From positions 26,875,637 to 26,939,636 of the forward strand of contig NC_083339.1 in the NCBI RefSeq assembly GCF_019175385.1: a stretch of DNA of 64,000 bases. Reading direction: 5' to 3'. Position numbers and translations under genes: made by a program. The notes under the pieces were generated by a model. That model saw only the letters and a program-made list of their open reading frames with translations, did not search any database and was not told the DNA's origin. This DNA comes from Lycium barbarum (taxonomy: Eukaryota; Streptophyta; Magnoliopsida; Solanales; Solanaceae). Below are positions 25,395-36,706 of this stretch, piece by piece. The stretch's first letter is position 1, and each line of letters begins with the position of its first letter.

Positions 25395-27290
25395 GGGCCC
25401 ATTATTACTCATAGAGCAGCATCTGTGTTGTTTGATCCTGGATCCACTTATTTGTATGTGTCTGCATATCATGCCGTTGGTTGGGATTTACCTTGTGATA
25501 GCATAGATATACCTGTTCTTGTGTCTACTCCAATTGGAGATTCTGTGGTTGTTGATTGAGTTTACCGGTCCTGTTTGGTTACGTTTATGGGGTATGATAC
25601 TTGGGTAGATTTGATGATTCTTGATATGGTGGACTTTGATATTATCTTGGGTATGTCCTGGCTTTCTTCGTATCACACGATTTTGGACTGTCACGCCAAG
25701 ATAGTTACTTTAGCTATGCCGGGCATTCCTAGACTTGAGTAGAGGGGTACTCCTGGTCCTGCTCCGAAGAAAATCATTTCCTTCCTTCAGGCAAAGAAGT
25801 TGGTCAACAAGGGGTGTTTAGCTTATCTCGCGCATGTACGTGACATGACTGTTGCACCTCCACCCCTTGAGTCCATTCCTATTGAGAGCGAGTTTGCAGA
25901 GGTATTCCCGTCTGATCTGCCGGGTATGCCACCTGATCGGGACATTGACTTCTGTATTGATTTGGATTCGGGCACTCGCCCTATTTTTATTTCGCCATAT
26001 CGGATGGCATCTGCGAAGTTGAGAGAGCTTAAGGAGCAATTACAGGATTTGTTGAGCAAGGGGTTCCTTAGACCAAGTGTCTCCCCTTGGGGTGCTCCTG
26101 TGTTATTTGCGAAGAAGAAAGATGGGACCATGAAGATGTACATTGATTATCGCCAGCTGAACAAGGTTACTATTCGAAACTAGTGCCCTATGCCTCGAAT
26201 TAATGATCTGTTTGACCAGCTTCAGGGTGCTTCAGTGTTTTGAATATTGATTTGCCTTCAGGCTACCACCAGTTGAAGATCAGGGCGGAGGATATTCCGA
26301 AGACAGCCTTTCAGATGAGATATGGACACTATGAGTTTCTGTTGATGTCTTTTGGGCTTACTAATGCCCCGACTGCATTTATGACTTTGATGAATGACAT
26401 CTTTAGGCCATTCCTTGACTCCTTCGTGATTGTGTTTATTGATGATATCTTAGTGTATTTCAATAGTAGAGAGGAGAATGAGAGCCATCTTCGTACTGTT
26501 CTTGGGCTGTTGAAGAAGCATAGTTTGTTTGCTATGTTTTCTAAGTGTGAGTTTTGGTTGGAGTCAGTGGCATTCTTGGGTCACGTTGTGTCCAAGGATG
26601 GGATTATGGTTGACCTATCGAAGATTGAGGCTGTGACGGGTTGGGCGAGGCCTACTACTATCACTGAGGTTCATAGTTTTGTGGGTTTAGCCAGCTATTA
26701 CCATCGCTTTGTGAAGGGTTTTTTCTGCTATCGCTTCATCTTTGACCAGATTAACTGAGAAGAATGTTCCTTTCCAGTGGTCAGATGATTGTGAGGAGAG
26801 CTTTTAAATGCTCAAGCTTCTTTTGACTTTAGCCCTGATCTTAGCATTACCCGTAGAGGGTAAGGATTTCATGATCCATTGTGATGCCTCTCGTGTGGGT
26901 TTGGGTGCTGTGTTGATGTAGGAGGCTAGAGTGATAGATTATGCTTCCCTTCAGTTGAAGATTCATGAGGAGAATTACCTTACCCGTGATTTGGATTTGT
27001 TGGCTGTGGTCTTCGCTTTGAAGATTTGGAGGCATTATTTGTACGGTGTCCAATGTGAGGTTTTCACCCATCACCGTAGCCTTCAGCATGTGTTTACGTA
27101 GAGAGATCTTAATTCTCGACAGCACCGATGGATACAGCTTCCGAAGGACTATGCCATCTCTATCTTTTATCATCCCGGAAAAGCCAATGTGGTAGCTGAT
27201 GCCTTGAGTCGCAAGGCAGTGAGTATGGGGAGTTTGGCTCATTTGATTGTTGCCGAGCATGGCCATAGAGGTTCAGACTCTAGCCAATAG
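25395..27290 (+). pseudogene. Protease, reverse transcriptase and RNase H of Tekay-like element
   Basis: The protease active site is seen as VLFDPGSTYLYVS near 25418. RT follows with PHRDPLD-region equivalents, [20 protein letters not shown] (about 26105-26165), [12 protein letters not shown] (about 26247) and the catalytic FIDDILVY (about 26439-26462), all three Asp-containing motifs present. RNase H keeps DASRVGLGAVL (26885) and the HPGKANVVADALSR end (27173-27212). At least one frameshift near 26233 and another near 26717, plus stops at about 26183, 26806, 26923, 27102 and 27290, break it. Most of the stops fit C-to-T or G-to-A changes of Gln or Trp codons. The protein could not be made from this copy. 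Confidence 0.85.
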
Positions 27291-28332
27291 TTTCGTTCGC
27301 CTTGATATTTCAGCCCCAGGCAGGGTTTTGGCTTGTGTAGAGGCGAAGTCATCTTTATTGGACCAGATCCGGACTCATCAGTTTGAGGATGCTCAGTTGA
27401 GCAAGATTCGTGATAGAGTTTTGAAGGATGAGGCCAAAGAGGCAGTGATTGATTATGAGGGCATTTTGAGGATTAAGGACCCGTGTACGTTCCTCGTGTT
27501 AGTGATTTGATTCAGTTGATTCTGTTCGTGGCTCATAGTGCTCGCTATTCCATTCCTCCGAGGGCGACTAAGATGTACCGTGATTTGAGACAGCACTATT
27601 GATGGCGTCGGATGAAGAAAGATATAGTTGATTTCGTGGCTAAATATGGAAAGTGTCAGCAGGTAAAGTATGAGCACCAGCGACCTGGCAGTGTGCTTCA
27701 GAGGATGCCCATTTCCGAGTGAAAGTAGGAGAGGATTGCCATGGATTTTGTTGTTGGTCTTCCGAAGACCCTGGGCAAGTTTGATTCTATTTGGGTGATA
27801 GTTGATCGGTTGGTAGAAGATATATGCGGACCAGAAGGTCCGAGATTTAGAGTTTTCTATTGGTGACCAAGTTCTATTGAATGTTTCACCCATGAAGGGT
27901 GTTATGAGGTTCGGGAAGAGGGGCAAGTTGAGCCCCAGATATATTGGCCCATTTGAGATTGTGGACCGTGTAGGCGATGTAACTTATAAGTTGGTATTGC
28001 CGCCAGGCTTGGCGGGAGTTCATCCGATTTTTCATGTTTCGATGCTGAAGAAGTACCATGCCGAGGGTACCTACATTGTTCGTTGGGATTCGATATTACT
28101 TGATGAGAATTTTACCTATGAGGAGGAGCCTATTGCGATTTTGGACAGGCAGGTTTGGAAGTTGAGGTCGAAGGAGATTGCTTCTGTGAAGGTGCAATGG
28201 AAGCATCATCCTATTGAGAAGGCTACTTAGGAGACTGAGTCCGACATGTGTAGCCGATATCCCAGTTGTTTGCTGATTCAGGTATTTCCTTGCTCATTTC
28301 CCTTCTTCGCTCGAGGACGAGCGATGGTTTAA
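27291..28332 (+). pseudogene. Integrase remnant and chromodomain of Tekay-like element
   Basis: The integrase N-terminal zinc region is recognisable (RDLRQHY...WRRMKKDIVDFV...CQQVKYEHQRPG, about 27580-27690), but one Cys of the HHCC set is Tyr. The start of the catalytic core, AMDFVVGLPK with its first Asp (about 27738-27767), is followed at about 27815 by a junction to the far C-terminus. Most of the DDE core, including the second Asp and the Glu, is therefore deleted. The tail keeps the GKLSPRYIGPFEIVDRVGDV segment, HPIFHVSMLKKY and a chromodomain-like stretch (EEEPIAILDRQV...VKVQWKHHP, about 28120-28215). A Trp-to-stop change lies at 28228 and the frame ends at 28332. Confidence 0.85.
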
Positions 28333-28343
28333 TTGGTATCTAA

Positions 28344-31030
28344 TATAATGATCCGTTTGGTCATTATAGTCTTTCTGGCACTTTCACCGTCGACACGCTT
28401 CTCGATGTGTCCAGATTTGATTCGGTGACTTTTTGTGAAATTTGAGCTTTAAGCGAAAAAGAGTCGACTCAAAGTTGACTTTTGGGTAAACAAACCTTTT
28501 TCGAAAATCCGTCGATTCCAAGAGGTCTGGATGGTCGTTTAGAACTTGTGTGTATTTTTTGGTTCGGTTCCCAATGCTTTCGGATGCATTTTGGGACTTG
28601 GATTGGGAAGTTGGACTTGAGCTATCGAGGGTAGACTCGGTCAACAAGACATCAGTTGGGAATTTCGAGGCCACGAGTGCACTCGTAGCGTATTTTTATA
28701 TGTGTCTGTGTATGTGGTTTGTGAGCAGATGGCCTCAGGAATGAGTCGGAAATTCGAGTTAAAGTGTAAAAACTTTGGATGTTTCTGGTGTCTGGTGCCC
28801 GCTTTGGCGGCACCAGCACCGCGACAGCGGTACCACGGAAGCAGTCACCCCGCCGCTAGAGCGGTCCTTGCCATTTGGGCATGACCGTTGTAGCAGTCAT
28901 GGCACCGCTGGAGCGGCATTAGTGTCGCGGAAGCGGGTTACGGGCAGTTAGTTTATTAAATGAAGTGTTAAAAGCCCTTAGTCTATCATTTAATACCATT
29001 CCGAAATTTGAGCTCTTGGAAACTATTCTTGGGGATTATTGGTGAAGATTCTTGGTGGTAAGTTCTCCTAACCTTCTTTTTATTTTATTGTTCCTAATCA
29101 TCTTAGAATTCCTCTTTCCTTGTTAGTCCCTTAGTAATGGAAGATTAAAAGTGAGTTTTGATGGATTTTCTATCTAGGCTTATTAATGATGAAATTGATT
29201 GGATTTATGCTAGATTATGATATATCTAAGGTTGTTAATCATATATCTTTGATTATTAGTGTTGGATTCTTGAATCTAAGAGTTAGGGTTTATACCTAAA
29301 ATTAGGAGTTTTACTTGAAATTCGAAATTGAGTGGATCCTTGAGTTAATTTAGCAATTAGTTGTTGGGTTTTGATCACCGAGTGCATAATTTGATATTTT
29401 ACTCCCGAATTTCCCATTTTGACCTTGTGGGCCCTGTTTCCCCAGATCCTAGGGTTGGTTTTGACCTAATTTGAATGACAACATCATAGGTATCGATCTT
29501 CATGCTTTCTAATCTAGATTTTGAATATTCCTAGACTTTCTTGATCCTAAGGCTCAGCAGAAGGGGAAAGCTAAGGAGTGATTGTTGGTGTTTTGCGGTT
29601 GGGCCATCCAGGTAGGTTATGGCTTACTCTTGGTGAGACTTCGTGTATCGAAGCATATATTTAGATGATATTATCAGAGACAACATGTAAACCTTCGAGT
29701 ATGAAGTTGGGTTGGATATTGCCTTAGGTTGGGCCCTGTTGTGTGATTGGGGCTTGCCACCCCGTTGTGTTGTGACTTGATTGTTCTATTGTGATTGGCT
29801 TGATGCCATGTGATTGATAGTTGATATTGGGAACTGTTGTTCCATCTTGATTATGATATTGTAGTACCTCACTTGTTGATGTTGATACGAGGATAGAGTT
29901 CCATATGACTTGTGTTGTCTTTCATGATATTGTTGACGTACCCATGTTGGTACTTGTGATATTGATCTGATTATTGATGTTGACACATACATTGCATGCA
30001 TTCTCATCCTTCATGGTATACTATTGAAACATTGTTGGTACTTGATGAAATACTGTGATGAGCTGGGCTCAATTTTTGATGAGAGTGACGTACGAGTCCG
30101 ATATCCGATGTTTGGCCCGAAATCGTGGATTGAGTGAGTGCATAGACTCCGTGGGTCCCCCAGGGTGGTGCTGATGAATATCCTCCGTGGGCAAAGATCC
30201 GGAGTCTCGTCTGTCTATTGGGCAAAGATCCGAGACGAGTAGCACTTAGACTTCGCGAGTCATCTTGGGTTGTGCTATTGAGAAGTCGATACTTTCGTCC
30301 GGAGTACATGTGTACACAACATTGCATTACATTGCATACATACATTATTATAGTGCATTGCATTATAGCCTATATTGTGATGATATGATGATTTACTGTT
30401 ATATTTGGATTCGGATTGGATATATTGAGACTTGACACACTTGAGTTTAAATGCTTCAACCTAGGTGATGACGGATACTTAGTTCTGATTTGTGTCTGAC
30501 TTATACTTGTTGATTTATCTGCCTATCCTGCTTTATTTTCTTAATTATGTTAGTTATACTTAGTCGGCCGATGATACCTACCAGTACTGTGTTTTGTACT
30601 GGCCTGCACTTGCTGCATTCTTTTATGAATGCAGAGTTCTAGGTTGGATATGCTTCAGTCTCTCATAGCTGATAGTCGCTATCAGTACAACTTTGAGTTT
30701 CCAGGGTGAGCATGAGACGTTTGCTGCCTTGAAGACTCCTCTTATTTATGTCTTACTTTTTCATTCTGAGACATACACAGATTGATGTATTATTATATTC
30801 CAGACTTGTATATTTTCATTTAGATGCTCATGTATGGATTAGTTCAGACCCTGGGTGTATTTCTTATTTCCGCACTTTCTTCTATATTATTATCGTAAGA
30901 CTTACGTGAATTATTCTCTTCCGCTGAATTGATTTTATTATTTATGCCTTATTATCATAGGGTTGAGGGTTCGCTTACCGATTTTGGAAAGGTAAGTGCC
31001 CGAACGACATAGCCAAATTGGGTCGTGACA
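28344..31030 (+). repeat. 3' LTR of Tekay-like element
   Basis: It starts TATAATGATCC (TG has become TA) and ends GGGTCGTGACA, 2687 bp. It is the complete copy of the LTR and shows what the 5' LTR lost. It is followed by the TSD copy ATTCA at 31031-31035. Confidence 0.85.
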
Positions 31031-32278
31031 ATTCACAATACAATAACAAAGACACAGAAAATCATATTGTTTGACTTGAAAATTGAAGAAAAGTAAAAAA
31101 GAAAGGATTAATACCGCGTTTGGGGTTATTTTCGCAAAATCAGGTGGAAACATTAATTGTTTCACCATAATAGACATGCAAAACCTGTAGTCTCTCTGTA
31201 CCCTCTGCGTTTTTGCCATTTTTGGCTGAGAGAGAGAAAGAAAAAGGTGAGGCGGCGTTCGGGTTTAGGATGGAAGAGGAAAGAGAGAGGGGGTAGGGGG
31301 TTAGGGGTCGTTTGGTATGAAATAGAATGTTTAAAGGGGTATTACCCCCCTTATCAGAAAAAATTAGACATGTTCCGCCCCCCCCCCCCCCCCCCTCTTT
31401 TCACACACACACACACCGATATATATATATTTATACGTGCATGGGGGTAGCACGGGTAATTTAACAAGTGGACAAATAACAAGAATATCGATTATCAACC
31501 ATAGTATTTTAATTATAAACAAATTAGGTCGTAATTAACTTATTAATTAATTTAAAATATGTCTAATTGTGTAAACAAGCTCAATTTCGCAAATATAGCC
31601 TCAATTGATTATTTCAATTACGACCATTTTTAGCTTCATTAGTCGATTAAAGTTCAATCACATTAACGACCTTAATTAATTTGAGCCAAATGAATTTGGC
31701 CATTACAATAAAAGTCACTAGGAGGCCAAATTTGCAAAAATGACCCCAATTACCTCAATCATGAATTGATTGGTTCAATTGTGGCCATAATGTAAATAAT
31801 TAAATAATTAAAACCAATTTGCAATAACGACCCTCTAATTGATTAATTAGCCTAATTAAAACATTTATAGACAATTATGAATAATTTTAACAAATTATAC
31901 AATTACACAAAATTAAGATTAAGGGGTAAAATGGTCAATTATTTTGATTACTCGAACTCCTTGTCTTAAAGGGAATAATGTATTTGCTAATTTTGATTTT
32001 GACTATTTAAAATTTTGAATAAATGATTATTTTAAAATTGTTTTCTTTGGTTAAATTTAACCAATACAGCATAAATGTCACAAAATGTACCAATTAATTC
32101 CTAAATGACTTGTAATATCATAGAAATTATTCTATCAATTTAAAGGAGTAAAAATATTGACATAAGCAATTTTATAAAATTATTTTGATCTCTAAGATGC
32201 ATGATTCAGCTTGTTTGCCATCCAAGGACCTTGAGTAATTAAAATTAATTATGGGGGGTCAAATATTAGATGTCAACA

Positions 32279-32291
32279 ACTGCCTCTTCAG
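32279..32291 (-). other. Polypurine tract of Ogre-like element
   Basis: The minus strand reads CTGAAGAGGCAGT directly before the 3' LTR. The equivalent in the younger element is AAGAGGGGCATC at 56892-56903, also touching its LTR. Confidence 0.65.
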
Positions 32292-32423
32292 TGTTCGGGG
32301 ATAGCAAGACCATTCCTGAGCAACGAAATTTGGCTAACCCTAATTTTTGACTGACCCGACACATTCTACCTCTCATTATTATGCAATTTTCATATATGTG
32401 GCCGGACCCTAGTTTCTGGGTTT

Positions 32424-32473
32424 CCTACATATCTCGGGTTATATGAGAATTTAGGCCACCTGTAGTTCGACTC
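32424..32473 (-). ncRNA. Repeated hairpin motif, copy 1 (RNA structure candidate)
   Basis: In plus-strand letters, the outer pair CTACA (32425-32429)/TGTAG (32461-32465) encloses an inner stem TCTC (32432-32435)/GAGA (32445-32448), followed by a TTAGGCC variant of the usual TCAGGTC. See the matching finding for the six copies. No known RNA family is claimed. Confidence 0.45.
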
Positions 32474-32585
32474 AACTAAGGACTTTTAAGTTATTTGGAA
32501 GGAAAGTCCTGAGATCCCCAGTATTGTGACTGGGGTTTCTTCAGACGGCTGTTAGAATGTGATCGACTCTCTGGTCTTGACTACG

Positions 32586-32633
32586 CCTACATATCCCTGG
32601 TCTCTGGGAATCAGGTCACATGTAGTTCGACTC
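32586..32633 (-). ncRNA. Repeated hairpin motif, copy 2
   Basis: Outer pair CTACAT (32587-32592)/ATGTAG (32620-32625) and inner stem TCCC (32594-32597)/GGGA (32606-32609), followed by ATCAGGTC. Both stems are perfect. Confidence 0.5.
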
Positions 32634-32952
32634 GCTGGAGAAGAGTACATCCTTTATGCGGGAATACCTTTAGACTTCCCAGTGTGTATCCGACCAGTCG
32701 CCTTTTTTTTTTAGTAAAGAAAATAAAAATAGACAAAATTGCGGCTGAGTCTGAGATCGGACGGCTTCCAAATCCTGGTCGGAGAGCTTGACTCTCATTG
32801 GCACCTTTCCTTTACCGACTGTGTAAGAAAAAGTTCCATGTTCGCTCCACAATTTGTCTGGATCTGATTCAGCAAGCCGGCTCTTTTCTGGCGGCTGTGT
32901 GCCTGTTTTCGGGAATTGACAATATTGCAGATATTCTTCATGGAATTTTAGG

Positions 32953-33515
32953 TGAATGGCCCTCTCGGCTGTTTGCATGAATGGCCCTCTCGACAGTTTG
33001 TATGAATGGCCTTTTCGGCAGTTTGTATGAATAGCCCTTTCGGCAGTTTGTATGCATGGCCCTCTTGGCTATTTGTATGAATGGCCCTCTCGGCAGTTTG
33101 AATAAACGACCCTTTTGGCTATTTGTATGAATGGCCCTCTCGACAGTTTGTATGAATGGCCCCCTCGGCAGTTTGAATGAATGACTCTTTTGGCTGTTTG
33201 AATGAACGACCCTCTCGGCAATTATATGAATTGCCCCCCCCCCCCCCCCCCGACAGTTTGCATGAATGACCCTCTTGGCAGTTTGAATGAATGACCCTTT
33301 TGGCTATTTAAATGAATGGCCCTCTCAGCAATTTGAATGAATGACCCTTTTGGCTGTTTGAATGAATGGCCTCCTCGGCAATTGTATGAATAACCCTCTC
33401 GGCTGTCTGAATGAATGGCCCTCTCAGCTATTTGTATGAATGGCCCTCTCAGCAGCTTGATATGAATGGCCCTCTCGGCGAATTAAATAAATGAATAGCC
33501 CTTTTGGCATGCAGA
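32953..33515 (-). repeat. 25-bp tandem array, about 22 copies, in 3' UTR of Ogre-like element
   Basis: The unit in plus letters is GAATGGCCCTCTCGGCAGTT plus TGTAT. About 22 copies are countable, most exactly 25 bp, with alternation of CGGCAGT and TGGCTAT variants. One copy contains an 18-base C run at 33234-33251. The unit length is not a multiple of three and stops occur in all frames, so it is not protein-coding. Degenerate relatives (GACCCTTTTGGTCA-type) continue to about 33830. Tandem arrays in the 3' UTR are a known trait of Ogre elements, where they have seeded satellites (pea PisTR-A). Confidence 0.9.
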
Positions 33516-34538
33516 TGACAGATATGGCCCTTGTGGCTGGATAATCTTTCTTTGGTCTGTTATATTGGTTGTTGACCCTTATGGTCAGATATGCCCTTTG
33601 CTTCTGTCATGACCCTTTTGGTCACATGTACCTTTATGCTCATTCATTGTGATCCCTTTTGGCTTGATATGTCCTTGTCATTCACTCTTTGTGTGACCTT
33701 TTTGGTCAAATATATCTTTTTGTCCTTATCATGGTCCTTTTGGCTGGATTTGTCTTTATCCTTTTATTTTTGTGACTCTCGTTGTTGAGTGTGTCTTGGT
33801 CACTTATTCTCTACTGTGACCTCCTGGGACTTCGCCTCTCGACTGAGTTGCCCTTCGTCCTTACTGTGAATAAGCCGGTTGATGATGTACTTGTATCCTG
33901 TTAAAAATCTGCATCCACAAAAAAATTGTGAGTTTCCTAAGAGGTCAATTAGCGTTGTTGTCCTCCCGTTCGGTGTCTCCTCTTGATGCTCCTTTGAACC
34001 CTCTTGGGCTCGGTATTTCGAGAGATGTTTTGGGATGTACTTATACTAATTTCAAAATTTAAACTAAAGTTTTGTTAAATACGCACTGTTTTCCTTTTTT
34101 TTGGTTTATTAGAAATGTTTTATTTCGTTTTGTGTTATGACGCGTGTCTTCTTCAAACGAGGTCTTCCGATTCTTCCCGGAGATATAATTGTTGGGTTCT
34201 GAACTGGTAGAATTTTTGAGATCTTTCTTAAACATTCTGCCCCAGTTTCGGTTTTTGCTCTGATCGGCTTTTGCATCGTCTTGTCATGCAAGAATTTTTT
34301 AGGTTCCCTCAAAAATTCTGCCCCAGTGTATGGCTTTGCCCTACCCTCTTCTTTGTTGATTTCTGATAGGAATTTTTGAAGTTTCCTAAAAAATTCTGCC
34401 CCAGTGTAGGGCCGATTCTGGCGTATTCTTGTGCCGGCCTTTATAGCTTGACCTTGTTGTTTTCTCCTGCTTTATTGTCTCTGAGGTTTTCTAAAGGTTT
34501 CTTGGGTTTTTCTTTTATGACTACCGATTTCGGAAGCG

Positions 34539-34583
34539 CCTATGTATCCTGTCACAGCAGGAATTCAGGTCGAACGTAGTTCG
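34539..34583 (-). ncRNA. Repeated hairpin motif, copy 3
   Basis: Inner stem TCCTG (34547-34551)/CAGGA (34558-34562), followed by ATTCAGGTC. Outer pair CTATG/CGTAG with one non-Watson-Crick position. Confidence 0.5.
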
Positions 34584-34639
34584 GAATAAAGTAAATGAGT
34601 TTTGGTTTTTACTAATAATATGAACGGGTCCGATATGGA

Positions 34640-34686
34640 CTACCTATGTATCCCACTGTGGGGAATTCAGGTCATTGCGCAGTTCA
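34640..34686 (-). ncRNA. Repeated hairpin motif, copy 4
   Basis: Inner stem TCCC/GGGA (34651-34654/34661-34664), with CCCAC/GTGGG as an alternative, followed by ATTCAGGTC. The outer pair is weak in this copy. Confidence 0.45.
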
Positions 34687-34780
34687 TTACATAAAGGATT
34701 TTCTTCTTCATAGTCTATTACAAAAGTACGATTACAAGGAAACAATAATGCAATTACAAGAAAATAGGATCCTAAACATA

Positions 34781-36115
34781 TTATCTCTTAAGTGCGTCTA
34801 CATTGATAGCTTTGGGCCACTCTTGTCCGTCCATCTCGGCTAGTACTACGGCTCTTCCAGAGAGTACTTTCCTGACCATGTATGGCCCTTGCCAGTTTGG
34901 CGCAAATTTTCCTTTGTATTCTTCTTAGTGGGGAAAGACTCGCTTGAGTACGAGTTGTCCAATTTGGAAAAGTCGGGCTCTGACCCGCTTGTGGAAGGTT
35001 CGAGACATTCTTTGTCTGTACAGCTATCCGTGGCATACCGCTACCATTCTCTTTTCATGTATCATGGCCAGTTGCTCGTAGCGGTTTCTGACCCATTCTG
35101 CATCATTTAGCTCTGCCTCTTGGATGATCCTGAGTGAAGGGATCTCCACTTTTGAGGGTATGACTGCTTATGTACCGTAGACAAAGAGGTATGGGGTTGC
35201 CCCGGTAGAAGTTCGGGTTGTCGTTCTGTACCCCAACAAAGCATAAGGCAACTGCTCGTGCCAATTCTTGTAGTTATCGATCATTTTTCTCAAGATTCTT
35301 TTAATGTTCTTGTTGGCAGCCTCTACGGCTCCATTCATCTGTGGCCGGTAAGCGGTAGAGTTCCTGTGGGTGATCTTGAATGGTTCGCAAATGTCCTTCA
35401 TCAAATTGCTATTCAGATTGGCACCATTGTCTGTGATGACGGATTCCGATACACCGAAACGACATATCAGATTGTTTTTGATGAAGTCAGCCATGACTTT
35501 CTTGGTCACTGATTTGTGGGAAGTCCCCTCCACCCATTTAGTTAAGTAATCGATGGCTACTAAAATGAAACAATGTCCATTGGAGGTTGGAGGCTCGATG
35601 GGTCCTATGACGTCCATTCCCCATGCCACGAATGGCCAAGGCGAGCTCATCGCATGTAAATCTGTGGAGGGAACCTTGATCAGATTTCTGTGTATCTGAC
35701 ACTGATGGCACTTCTGCACGAATTTACAGGAGTCATTCTCCATGGTAATCCAATGGTATCCCGTCCTCAAGATTTTCTTGGCGAGGATGAATCCATTCAT
35801 GTGTGGTCCGTATTCCCCAACATGCTCCTCTTTCAAAAGTTTCATAGCCTCTTCGGCATCCATGCACCTGAGTAACCCAAGGTCAGGGGTCCTTTTGTAC
35901 AACACTTCTTTGTTAAAGAAGAACCCACTAGCCAACCTCCTGATGGTCTTATTCTAATTTGCTGAACACTATGGGGGGCACTCTCCTTTCTCTAGGTAGG
36001 CCTTGATGTCGGCATACCATGGTTGGCCATCCGGTTCGACCTCGACATGGGCGCAGTGAGCCTGTTCTTCTCTCAGTGTGATCTCTAGTGGATCAATGTG
36101 AGTACTCTCGGGGTG
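34781..36115 (-). pseudogene. Integrase of Ogre/Tat-like element
   Basis: The minus-strand frame runs from a degenerate linker near 36000 to a stop at 34781. The N-terminal zinc region keeps His and Cys positions (EEHVGEYGPH, then KCHQCQ, about 35830-35690). The catalytic core retains all three acids in WGMDVIGP (about 35611), VITDNGANLN (about 35440) and NGAVEAANK (about 35325). GYRTTTRTSTGATPY follows, then a GAA-to-TAA change at 35168-35170. Downstream the frame resumes to INVDALKR at 34784 and a TAA. The family integrates the cDNA copy into chromosomes. Two further stops lie upstream near 35950, so this copy is inactive as a continuous protein even though the core residues survive. Confidence 0.88.
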
Positions 36116-36706
36116 CTAGATCATGGAGGCTATCGTAGCCAATTCGTCTACAAACTCATTTCTAGCCCTCGGAGTATGCCTGAAGTCGATACTCTTGAAT
36201 CTCCCGCACAACCTCTGTATCAAATTCACATATGGGAGTATCTTATCATTTTTGGGTGCCCAATTTCCTTGCACTTGATTTACGAGCAAATCGGAGTCCC
36301 CGATTACTAACATCTCTTGTATGTTCATATCCAATGCCATCCTGAGGCCGAGGATACACGCTTCATATTCTGCCTTGTTGTTGGTACATCTGAAGTTGAG
36401 CTTTGCGACCATCGGGTAGTGTTCTCCTGTTTCTGATATTAATACTGCCCCGATGCATGATCCTCTGAAATTGACTACTCCATCGAAGCACAGTCTGCAA
36501 ATTGAGTATGGTTCTGCCATCTCTTCTTCCATAACCATCACTTCCTCATCTAGGAAGAAAGTCTGTAATGGTTCAAGTTTGTCATCGACGGGACTTTCTG
36601 CCAACAAGTCAGCTAGGGCTTGTCCTTTGATTTCCTTTTGTGCTACGTATACAATGTCGAATTCGCTTAGTAGCATCTGCCATATAGCCAATTTTCCTAC
36701 GAGCAT
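36116..36706 (-). pseudogene. Second (archaeal-type) RNase H of Ogre/Tat-like element
   Basis: A 196-residue open stretch between the RT/RNase H block and integrase shows a complete RNase H acid set: LCFDGVVNFRGSC (first Asp), NNKAEYEACILGL (Glu), VIGDSDLLVNQV (Asp) and ARNEFVDELATIAS (last Asp). An extra RNase H of archaeal type after the ordinary one is a known hallmark of the Tat lineage, including Ogre, and is the strongest lineage marker here. The stretch is open throughout and in frame with RT and integrase, but it belongs to a polyprotein that is broken elsewhere. Confidence 0.85.

Larger units (their letters stand above)
22268..31030 (+). mobile_element. Tekay/Del-like Ty3/gypsy retrotransposon, decayed
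   Basis: A plus-strand element of about 8.8 kb inserted in the 3' LTR of the Ogre-like element; LTR sequence of the host element resumes at 31036. It has a truncated 5' LTR (22268-24841), a broken gag-pol (24845-28332) and a full 3' LTR (28344-31030). Domain order is gag knuckle, protease, RT, RNase H, integrase and chromodomain. The Tekay/Del placement rests on the FDPGST protease site and the C-terminal chromodomain-like segment. Two large internal deletions, many stops and visibly diverged LTRs mark it as old and immobile. Confidence 0.88.
16772..32278 (-). mobile_element. 3' LTR of Ogre/Tat-like element (split by nested Tekay-like element)
   Basis: In transcription sense the LTR begins TGTTGACATCTAATATTTGA at 32278 and ends ...CCGTTACA at 16772. 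Removing the insertion at 22268-31030 and one TSD copy leaves about 6.7 kb. It is homologous to the 5' LTR starting at 45982 and to the solo LTR at 2855-12944. It holds the conserved GAGTCGCCACC hairpin module (16859-16890), the GTTAGGCACC-like module near 16981-16997, an (AT)n tract at about 18169-18218 and a C run at 31378-31395. A TATAAAT-type box on the minus strand near 31424-31436 could be its promoter (tentative). There is no protein domain; the short open frames inside are not conserved between the copies. Confidence 0.85.
33520..34780 (-). other. 3' UTR of Ogre-like element, non-coding repeats
   Basis: This lies between the pol stop and the tandem array. It contains three spaced copies of ATTCTGCCCCAGT (about 34234, 34315 and 34394, spacing about 80 bp), each preceded by a CTTAAA/CCTAAAAA-type word, and two copies of the repeated hairpin motif. 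No gene is visible. Confidence 0.6.

Noticed and set aside
32953..33515. Regular short repeats that could suggest a CRISPR-like array
   Set aside because: Units abut with no unique spacers, the host is a plant, and the array sits in a retrotransposon 3' UTR.
34539..34583. Repeated hairpin motif as a tRNA gene or tRNA-like element
   Set aside because: No A/B box pair, anticodon arm or acceptor stem can be drawn; only two short stems.
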